Assembly: GCA_038248955.1 (NCBI GenBank)
Contig: JBBRWW010000097.1
Span: 1 to 10,756 of the forward strand
Direction of reading: 5' to 3'
Source: Lysobacter_K sp038248955
GTDB lineage: Bacteria; Pseudomonadota; Gammaproteobacteria; Xanthomonadales; Xanthomonadaceae
Length of the DNA: 10,756 bases
Part shown: piece by piece, positions 6,278 to 10,756 of the stretch
Position numbering within the stretch: the first letter of the stretch is position 1
Layout of the letters: every line of letters begins with the position of its first letter
Notes under the pieces: model-generated
What the model was told of the DNA's origin: nothing
The model's input: the letters and a program-made list of their open reading frames with translations, nothing else
Databases searched by the model: none
Translations under genes and position numbers: made by a program

Positions 6278-7705
6278 TCATGGCGAATGCGTTTGCTGCG
6301 TCGTCCCCATGCGCCGAACCTCATCGGCCAGTTCACGCACTTTTCGCAAGTCGTCGTCGAGGGTCAAGCCGGCTTCTGCGCGGGCCAGCGCCAATGCGGA
6401 ATGGCGGCAAGCCGCCGCCCGATAGCGTGGGTCGTCCAGGCCCGCCAGCGTACGCAGCATCTTCTGGAGCCGTATGCCGACCTCGACGATGGCGGCGCCA
6501 TCGCGCGCGATCGGGGTGAAGATGTCGTCGAACAGGTCGTCGAGCTCCAGCGGCGGCACGTGGATGCCTGGATAGCGAACTTCGCGATTTTCCGCAGCCA
6601 AGGGCTCGGCCCAGATCGCCAGCAGTCGCACGGCACGGCCGAGGACATCGATCGCCGTGCCGGGATCATTGACCGCGCGCGACAGGGCGCGTGACGCGAT
6701 CTCGGACATTACCGTCAGGCCAAAACGTGGGTCCTGCTCGAACGAACGGACGTCGTCGACCACGAACGCCTTGCGCAATGCGGCTGCGGAGTTGTCGCTG
6801 GGCGGTGCCCCTGCCCACCACGCCAATGGCCGGGAACTATCGGCGTATCCGCCCGGCAACGTGGCGATGAAAATGCGCGCCTGGTGGTCGGCTGTCAGTT
6901 CGCAAAGCGCTTCCATATCGATGCGCTGCACGTAGCCGAAGCAATCGGATTGAATCGCTACCGCGTCGCTGGGCCAGGTCCCGCCGGCGGCCAAGGGCTC
7001 GCCGCCCAGGAACGGGTGCTGGTGGCGTTTACGCATGGACCGGGCCGCCTTGTCCTCGACCCGGTCCGTGGTTTCACCGACGCGGCCCAGTTTGGTGACG
7101 TGGTCGATCCAGCCCAGCAGCGTGGCGACGATCAACGCGATCACCAGCAGCGTGACGACGTACAGCACCACCCTTCCCTGGTCGCCGTAAAGACCGGTCT
7201 GCAGCGCGATGATGCCGACCAGGCTGAACAGGAACGAGCCGATGAACGTTGCCAGGGCGTTCTGGGCTTTGCTGTTTTCGCTCAGCAGCCGCGCCGCGCG
7301 CGGGGTCGTGTTGCCGGCGGCCGATGCGTTCGCCGAGACCAGCGTACTGAGCGAAAAAATGGTTACCGACAACATGCTGGCGGCGAGGATGTTCAGCAGG
7401 TTGTCCACCGCGTCGGCACCGATCTTGGCCGGCAGATCCGCGGGGATGTAGTGCTTGGCCAACACCCCGAGCAGCGCCGTGACGACAGCCAGCGCCGAGA
7501 AAGCGGTCGCCCGGAACCACAGCTGGCGGGCCGCTTGCTGGATCAGCCATTGCAGGCGCGTCGTCACGGGCGCGTTTGATCGCGATCGGGGCAAAGCGAT
7601 GGCAAGCTGGGTCGCCCACCCATCGGAAGCCGGGTGCGTATGAGGGGAATGCGGATGGGGCAGTGCATGAAGCTCGTTCCGTGGTGGAGGCACGGCGAAA
7701 AACAT
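6278..7705 (-). CDS. DUF2254 family inner-membrane protein
   Basis: This 475-residue protein matches the uncharacterised DUF2254 family. Four hydrophobic segments lie in the N-terminal part, at about 67-86, 103-123, 150-169 and 179-200. The loop after TM2 has the family's SANASAAGNTTPRAARLLSENSKAQ region. A soluble domain of about 270 residues follows, including FGYVQRIDMEAL, RSFEQDPRFGLTVM and SRALSRAVNDPGTA. The function of the family is not established. The ATG at 7705 was chosen because GAGG (7711-7714 on the complement) lies 5 nt upstream. It adds a 46-residue His/Pro-rich leader (LHALPHPHSPHTHP) before the conserved part, which starts at an in-frame GTG at 7567 that has no visible ribosome-binding site. 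The shorter form is a real alternative. The gene is divergent from the YkgJ gene across 105 nt. Confidence 0.85.
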   Translation of the reverse strand: MFFAVPPPRNELHALPHPHSPHTHPASDGWATQLAIALPRSRSNAPVTTRLQWLIQQAARQLWFRATAFSALAVVTALLGVLAKHYIPADLPAKIGADAVDNLLNILAASMLSVTIFSLSTLVSANASAAGNTTPRAARLLSENSKAQNALATFIGSFLFSLVGIIALQTGLYGDQGRVVLYVVTLLVIALIVATLLGWIDHVTKLGRVGETTDRVEDKAARSMRKRHQHPFLGGEPLAAGGTWPSDAVAIQSDCFGYVQRIDMEALCELTADHQARIFIATLPGGYADSSRPLAWWAGAPPSDNSAAALRKAFVVDDVRSFEQDPRFGLTVMSEIASRALSRAVNDPGTAIDVLGRAVRLLAIWAEPLAAENREVRYPGIHVPPLELDDLFDDIFTPIARDGAAIVEVGIRLQKMLRTLAGLDDPRYRAAACRHSALALARAEAGLTLDDDLRKVRELADEVRRMGTTQQTHSP

Positions 7706-7720
7706 AGCAACCTCGCGCCG

Positions 7721-7740
7721 CCGCGGGCGTGAAACCGCGG
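7721..7740. other. paired CCGCGG sites in the divergent DUF2254/YkgJ gap
   Basis: Two CCGCGG hexamers, each a palindrome, stand at 7721-7726 and 7735-7740, separated by GCGTGAAA. Together they form an inverted (and direct) repeat in the 105-nt region between divergent genes, where a shared operator would be expected. Short GC palindromes are common in this composition, so this is weak. Confidence 0.25.
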
Positions 7741-7746
7741 TGGGAC

Positions 7747-7752
7747 TAGACT
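7747..7752 (+). promoter_or_regulatory. possible -10 element for the YkgJ-family gene
   Basis: TAGACT at 7747-7752 resembles a sigma-70 -10 hexamer and lies 58 nt upstream of the ATG at 7811, giving a leader of about 50 nt that includes the GAGGA ribosome-binding site. No clear -35 sequence is seen 16-18 nt upstream. Confidence is low. Confidence 0.25.
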
Positions 7753-7810
7753 TGCCTGCAATCGTTCCGCCCATCTCGCCAGTCGACCGGCGTGGCCTGA
7801 GGAATCCGCC

Positions 7811-8164
7811 ATGACCCCCAACCACCGCAAACTGCATGAGTTGCGCGAACGCATCCCGTCGTTTGCCTGTGTGGCCGGTTGCCACGATTGTTGCGGGCCG
7901 GTCACCGCGTCTTCGGAAGAAGCCGCCGAACTGCCGTTTGTGAGCGAAGCCGTGCGCGCCGCTGCGCTCGCCGACTTCAGTTGCCCGCACCTGGGCGAGC
8001 ACGGTTGCACGGTGTATGGCGAGCGCCCGCTGATCTGCCGGTTGTTCGGCACCACCCCGCGTCTGGCATGTCCTCGCGGCATGAGGCCGGAGACGATGAT
8101 CGATGCCGCGACGGAGCGCGCGATCGATCTCTTCCTGGTGCAGACGCGACAGGTGCTGGTGTAG
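7811..8164 (+). CDS. YkgJ family cysteine-cluster protein
   Basis: This 117-residue soluble protein has the Cys layout of the YkgJ/CxxCxxxxC zinc- or iron-binding family. Eight cysteines stand at 20, 24, 27, 28, 58, 66, 76 and 87, in CVAGCHDCC, the CPHLGEHGCTVYGERPLICR block and ACPRG. The middle block (CPxLxxxGCxVYxxRPxxCR) is the family's most recognisable signature. The metal (Zn or an Fe-S cluster) and the function are not settled for this family; a role in metal binding or metalloprotein maturation is inference. The start is firm: GAGGA lies 7 nt upstream of the ATG. It is divergent from the DUF2254 gene and precedes, by 139 nt, a second small Cys-rich protein. Confidence 0.9.
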   Translation: MTPNHRKLHELRERIPSFACVAGCHDCCGPVTASSEEAAELPFVSEAVRAAALADFSCPHLGEHGCTVYGERPLICRLFGTTPRLACPRGMRPETMIDAATERAIDLFLVQTRQVLV

Positions 8165-8192
8165 CGCCGGCCATGGCGATGCAGGCGACGCG

Positions 8193-8217
8193 CGGCTTGG
8201 CGGACCGCGCCAGGCCG
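8193..8217 (+). terminator. 10-bp stem after the YkgJ gene, possible terminator
   Basis: Bases 8193-8202 pair with 8208-8217 over 10 bp with one G-U wobble, around the 5-nt loop GACCG, starting 28 nt past the YkgJ stop codon. A second stem (ACCGTC/GACGGT, 8233-8247, 3-nt loop) follows. There is no U-run, so this could be a Rho-dependent end, a 3' stabilising hairpin or chance. Confidence 0.35.
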
Positions 8218-8303
8218 ATCGGCGAGGTGGCCACCGTCGCTGACGGTCCCCGACCCCAATGCCGGCGTCTTGAGGCCGGGCTCGCTGTGATGGATCCCCG
8301 CGG

Positions 8304-8519
8304 ATGATGCCGGCCGTCCCCGGATCGGCATCGTCTCCGCCCGGCGAGCGCGCCCTGGATCCGCCACCGATGCCGCCGCAGAAGCCGCTGCCTTTCGATT
8401 GCTGCGAGAGCGGCTGTGCGGTTTGCGTCTATGACCTCTATGCGGACGAACTGGCGCACTACCAGTCGGCACTCACCGACTGGCAAGCCCGGAATCCGGG
8501 ATGCGACCCCGCCGCGTAG
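8304..8519 (+). CDS. oxidoreductase-like (OXLD1-type) small Cys-motif protein
   Basis: This 71-residue protein carries the short oxidoreductase-like motif found in bacterial small proteins and in mitochondrial OXLD1. It consists of a Pro-rich lead-in, PLPFDCCESGCAVCVYDLY at 28-46 with Cys33, Cys34, Cys38 and Cys41, then ELAHYQSALTDWQ, the usual Tyr/Trp-bearing helix. The function of the domain is not established; the CC-x3-C-x2-C spacing suggests metal or redox binding. The start is uncertain: ATG ATG at 8304/8307 has no clear ribosome-binding site, and the in-frame ATG at 8370 would give a 49-residue protein that still holds the whole motif. The small size and composition match known family members. 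It follows the YkgJ gene on the same strand. Confidence 0.8.
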   Translation: MMPAVPGSASSPPGERALDPPPMPPQKPLPFDCCESGCAVCVYDLYADELAHYQSALTDWQARNPGCDPAA

Positions 8520-8613
8520 TGAAAGGGTTGTCTCTTCGGGCACATCACCGGAAACCATCGGCCCGCGGCGTGACCTGAGGGCGCGCCATATGTCGTTATC
8601 CATGCTCAGTGCA

Positions 8614-8635
8614 GGCGCGCATCAGGGTGCGCGCC
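8614..8635. other. 8-bp perfect hairpin in the intergenic region
   Basis: GGCGCGCA (8614-8621) and TGCGCGCC (8628-8635) are perfect reverse complements separated by TCAGGG. It lies 94 nt beyond the small Cys-rich gene and 231 nt before the acetyltransferase start. It could be an end-of-transcript stem for the former or a leader structure for the latter; no T-run follows. Confidence 0.4.
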
Positions 8636-8749
8636 CGGGGAGGCGGCGTTCGTGGTGACTTCCATCGCTGGCGAACAGTCCCAGGCAGCGTCATGGCGGG
8701 CTCCCATTGGACCGGGTCATGCGGTCGGGACCGAATCTCGTCCGGCGGG

Positions 8750-8830
8750 TCCCGCAAGGGAATTGTTCGGTTTCCGTCCCGCCGGGAAATGGTCGGGCTT
8801 GTTTCCGGCAGGGAAGTTGCTCGGCTTTTG
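8750..8830. repeat. three imperfect 27-bp direct tandem repeats
   Basis: Units at 8750-8776, 8777-8803 and 8804-8830 are each exactly 27 bp with no spacers. Hand alignment gives 17-19 identical positions of 27 between pairs. The shared core runs TCCsGC, then GGGAA or GGAAA, then a TTG/TGG and CGG, then a CTT-like T-rich end. Flanking 27-bp blocks on either side do not match. The 27-nt length equals nine codons, so all six frames show 9-residue repeats; the cleanest is on the minus strand (FPAGNKPDHFPAG). The array ends 36 nt before the acetyltransferase ATG. Candidate roles are a repeated protein-binding site, a short minisatellite, or a remnant of a coding repeat. Confidence 0.65.
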
Positions 8831-8866
8831 GCGCCACGGATCCAGGGCAAGCGGAGATGGGACGAC

Positions 8867-10042
8867 ATGGGGCGCCAGTTGAGTACGACCGCTTTCGCGA
8901 CGGCATTGATCCGCGCGCCCCTTCAGGCGGTGAGCTCGCCACTGGCAGCCGATGCCGGCGTGCCGGGGTGGTGGGAGCCATTGTTCGAGTCGGCATGCAA
9001 TCGCTCGGCCTTCCTGTCGGCAGCGTGGATGCAAAGCTGGCTGGAAGTCTATGGCCGCGACTTCAAGGGCACCTGGATCCGCTGGGAGGAGTGCGGCGAA
9101 ACCGTCGGCGGTTGCCTGCTGCTTACCCGCCTGATCTGGAAGGGCGGCTTACCCATGGTGTCGGTACATGTCAATGCGACCGGCGAGGCGGCCACGCGTA
9201 CGCCACTGGCCGAATACAACGACATCCTCCACGTCGCCGGCCACAGGGCGGCCATCGCGGCCGACCTTGCACGGATCCTCGAGGCCATGCCCTGGAGCCG
9301 CCTGCTGGCATCGGGCTACCAGGACGACAGCCTCCTGGCGCACCTGATTCCGTTGCTGGCCGCATCGGCCGTCGAGCACGAGGCCGCGTCCGCGCCCTAT
9401 GTCGACCTGCCGGCCCTTCCCACGCCGTTCGAGGCGACGCTGAGAGGCAAGGTCGGCAGCAAGATCCGCCGGAACATCCGCCGTTACCAGAACGAACATG
9501 GGCCATTCCAGGTCACCCGGGCGTCCAGCCTGGAGGAGGCCATGGCGTTCTTCGACGAACTATCCGTCCGGCACTCCGCCCGTTGGCAGTCCCGGGGGCA
9601 AAGCGGGTCTTTTTCGTGCGCGACCGTGCGCGACTTCCATCGCGGCCTCATTCGCCGGCTATGGTCGACCCAGGGAGTGGAGCTGATCCATGTCGGCAAC
9701 GAGCAGCTGATGGTCGGCTACCTGTACAACTTCACCAGCGAGGGCAAGGTCTACCTCTATCAGTCCGGATTTGCCTACCAGAGCGACAGCAAGCTCAGCC
9801 CCGGGCTGTTCGCCCATGCGCTGGCCATTGAGCACTACCGCGAGCGTGGGCTGCGCGAATACGATTTCCTGGCTGGCGACGTTCAATACAAGCGGGCGTT
9901 GGCCAATGCGTACCGGACGCTTCAATGGACGGTGGTCTACCGGGACCGTCTTTGGGTGCGAGCAATCCTGTGGCTACGCGCGGCGCGGGCGAGACACCTG
10001 GCACGGACGAAGCCCGCCCGCGTACCAGCCCGCGAAGCATAG
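8867..10042 (+). CDS. GNAT family acetyltransferase, BioF2-like/CelD type
   Basis: This 391-residue soluble protein fits the BioF2-like (Acetyltransf_6) GNAT family, also found in CelD/BcsL-like and exopolysaccharide-linked proteins. An N-terminal domain contains FLSAAWMQSWLEVYG, typical of this group. The C-terminal GNAT domain lies at about 180-345, with the basic helix KIRRNIRRY at 199-207, ELIHVGNEQLMVGYL, the core strand VYLYQSGF, and YDFLAGDVQYKRALA from about 332. These proteins transfer acyl or aminoacyl groups to sugars or peptidoglycan precursors in several systems; the substrate here is unknown. The ATG at 8867 was chosen because homology begins just after it and GGAG/GGGA precede it by 10 and 4 nt. 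The frame stays open to 8609, but the extra residues lack protein character. It stands alone on its strand, with the 27-bp repeat array in front and a convergent ABM gene behind. Confidence 0.87.
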   Translation: MGRQLSTTAFATALIRAPLQAVSSPLAADAGVPGWWEPLFESACNRSAFLSAAWMQSWLEVYGRDFKGTWIRWEECGETVGGCLLLTRLIWKGGLPMVSVHVNATGEAATRTPLAEYNDILHVAGHRAAIAADLARILEAMPWSRLLASGYQDDSLLAHLIPLLAASAVEHEAASAPYVDLPALPTPFEATLRGKVGSKIRRNIRRYQNEHGPFQVTRASSLEEAMAFFDELSVRHSARWQSRGQSGSFSCATVRDFHRGLIRRLWSTQGVELIHVGNEQLMVGYLYNFTSEGKVYLYQSGFAYQSDSKLSPGLFAHALAIEHYRERGLREYDFLAGDVQYKRALANAYRTLQWTVVYRDRLWVRAILWLRAARARHLARTKPARVPAREA

Positions 10043-10192
10043 GCAGGCGCCGTGGCCACCATGGGCGCATGTGCTGAAAGCCAAGGCGGTGACGGCAAGC
10101 CGATGCTGCCCGGTCCGAGGGAGAGGATCCATACGCGCAGGCCGGACTGCGCTTCATTCGCCTGGGTTGCTGCGTTACCGTCCGCGACGGGA

Positions 10193-10208
10193 CGCGAAGC
10201 GACTCGCG
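10193..10208. other. short stem between convergent genes
   Basis: CGCGA (10193-10197) and TCGCG (10204-10208) pair around a 6-nt loop, just beyond the stop of the ABM-like gene in its direction. A neighbouring CCGTC/GACGG stem sits at 10178-10190. The 172-nt convergent gap (10043-10214) must hold the ends of both transcripts, but neither stem has a T-run, so the assignment is weak. Confidence 0.25.
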
Positions 10209-10214
10209 CCCGGA

Positions 10215-10756
10215 TCAGGCCAGTCGTTGCTCCGCCACCACGTCGACCATCGAGACATCCGGCATGCCGCCCAGCATGCTCAGCGCATGCTTGGCCAACT
10301 CGCGCGGCACGTGGCCGGTGAGGTGGGAGAAACGGCCGCCGTTGTCCGGAAACACATCGAAAATGCCGTAGTCGCCGTTTTCACGTTGGATCGCGAACCA
10401 CGCCGTGGTCTTTGGCTCGTCGTTCACCAGGGTCTCGGCGTCGCGGAGGAACTGCTCGACCTGTTCGGCGCGCCCCAGCTTCGCGGGAAAGGTAAGCAGC
10501 AGGCCCTTCTGGGTCGCCTCGGCAGGAGCCGTGGGCAGCTTGGAGGCCAGAATGCGGACCTTCTCGATCGTCGGTGGCGCCGTGAACAACGCTTGGCTGT
10601 CCATGAGCGATTTCGCGACGCTGCCATGCAGGTGAGCCTGTCGGTCCGCCTCATCGTGGAACGCATCGAACACGCCATATTCGGAGCGGCCGAACCGTAC
10701 CGCGTACCACGCGGTGGTGCCCGGCTCGTCACGCAGCATCGCCACGGTTGCGCGCA
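10215..10756 (-). CDS. tandem ABM-fold protein (antibiotic biosynthesis monooxygenase-like), N-terminus off window
   Basis: The frame is open to the right edge, so the start lies beyond base 10756; the GTG at 10745 is internal. About 180 residues are visible and form two related dimeric alpha/beta-barrel (ABM-like) units. The first, N-terminally cut, contains MLRDEPGTTAWYAVRFG, EYGVFDAFHDEADRQAHL and a final strand IEKVRILASKLP. The second is complete: GLLLTFPAKLGRAEQVEQFL, LVNDEPKTTAWFAIQ, DYGIFDVFPDNGGRFSHL, then the strand SMVDVVAEQ. The matching DEPxTTAW and YGxFDxF blocks show internal duplication, so one chain probably folds as a pseudo-dimer. ABM-like proteins include monooxygenases of quinol-type compounds, haem degraders and putative stress proteins; no catalytic assignment is possible. 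It is convergent with the acetyltransferase gene. Confidence 0.85.
   Translation of the reverse strand, partial: RATVAMLRDEPGTTAWYAVRFGRSEYGVFDAFHDEADRQAHLHGSVAKSLMDSQALFTAPPTIEKVRILASKLPTAPAEATQKGLLLTFPAKLGRAEQVEQFLRDAETLVNDEPKTTAWFAIQRENGDYGIFDVFPDNGGRFSHLTGHVPRELAKHALSMLGGMPDVSMVDVVAEQRLA

Larger units (their letters stand above)
8520..8866. other. 347-nt intergenic region upstream of the acetyltransferase gene
   Basis: I see no convincing gene here on either strand. Open frames crossing it have no family resemblance, and the frame that continues into the acetyltransferase lacks a plausible start and protein-like sequence. It holds an 8-bp perfect hairpin (8614-8635) and three imperfect 27-bp tandem repeats (8750-8830), which end 36 nt before the start codon and so would lie in the promoter or mRNA leader. 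No confident promoter hexamers were found. Confidence 0.6.

Noticed and set aside
5437..6519. A 360-residue plus-strand frame opposite the hydrolase
   Set aside because: The minus-strand gene has a lipobox, a nucleophile elbow and a good ribosome-binding site; the plus frame has no recognisable family.
8750..8830. A CRISPR array
   Set aside because: The 27-bp units are directly adjacent with no unique spacers and are only 63-70% identical, so this is a short tandem repeat.
8609..8866. N-terminal extension of the acetyltransferase to an ATG at 8609
   Set aside because: The added 86 residues are Arg/Gly-rich, cross the hairpin and the tandem repeats, and have no match to the family. The ATG at 8867 has its own purine-rich site.
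8707..9831. A 374-residue plus-strand frame overlapping the acetyltransferase
   Set aside because: It is a shadow of the real gene, rich in Arg, Pro and Gly, without domains.

Overview
This is a GC-rich bacterial window with dense, short-spaced genes. The mix of genes points to a gammaproteobacterium of the Xanthomonadaceae/Lysobacteraceae type (Lysobacter, Luteimonas or Xanthomonas relatives). The pointers are an HD-GYP protein of the DUF3391 class next to a GGDEF-EAL protein, a YcgR flagellar brake, a short HPF-like protein, and a YkgJ plus oxidoreductase-like Cys-rich pair. This placement is inference from gene content; no rRNA or other marker is present. I saw no tRNA, rRNA, CRISPR array, transposase or integrase.

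Layout. (1) 1-2313, + strand: a two-gene cyclic-di-GMP unit. A 5'-truncated HD-GYP protein has Cys in place of the His of its HD motif. It is followed 21 nt later by a protein with a degenerate GGDEF domain and an intact EAL phosphodiesterase domain. (2) 2314-2438: a structured gap with an 11-bp stem and an 18-bp perfect palindrome. (3) 2439-3107, +: a nitroreductase-fold flavoprotein that keeps the substrate-binding triad of iodotyrosine deiodinase. (4) 3133-7705, - strand: five genes. In transcription order they are a DUF2254 membrane protein, a lipoprotein alpha/beta hydrolase, a solo Hen1-type RNA 2'-O-methyltransferase domain, a YcgR-type PilZ protein and a small HPF/RaiA-like protein. 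Gaps of 128-204 nt suggest several transcripts rather than one tight operon. (5) 7811-8519, +, divergent from DUF2254: two small Cys-cluster proteins (YkgJ family and oxidoreductase-like family). (6) 8520-8866: a 347-nt gap holding an 8-bp hairpin and three 27-bp imperfect tandem repeats. (7) 8867-10042, +: an acetyltransferase of the BioF2-like/CelD GNAT family. (8) 10215-10756, -: the C-terminal part of a tandem ABM-fold (antibiotic-biosynthesis-monooxygenase-like) protein that runs off the right edge.

How they may work together. The clearest shared theme is c-di-GMP. The first operon should mostly degrade the messenger through its EAL domain, with the HD-GYP and GGDEF domains probably sensory or altered. 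The YcgR protein 1.3 kb further on is a c-di-GMP effector expected to slow the flagellar motor. The other genes look like ordinary chromosomal housekeeping or accessory functions without an obvious shared pathway. The least expected items are the stand-alone Hen1 methyltransferase domain with no Pnkp/ligase partner in view, the IYD-type flavoprotein, and the 27-bp tandem repeats upstream of the acetyltransferase gene.
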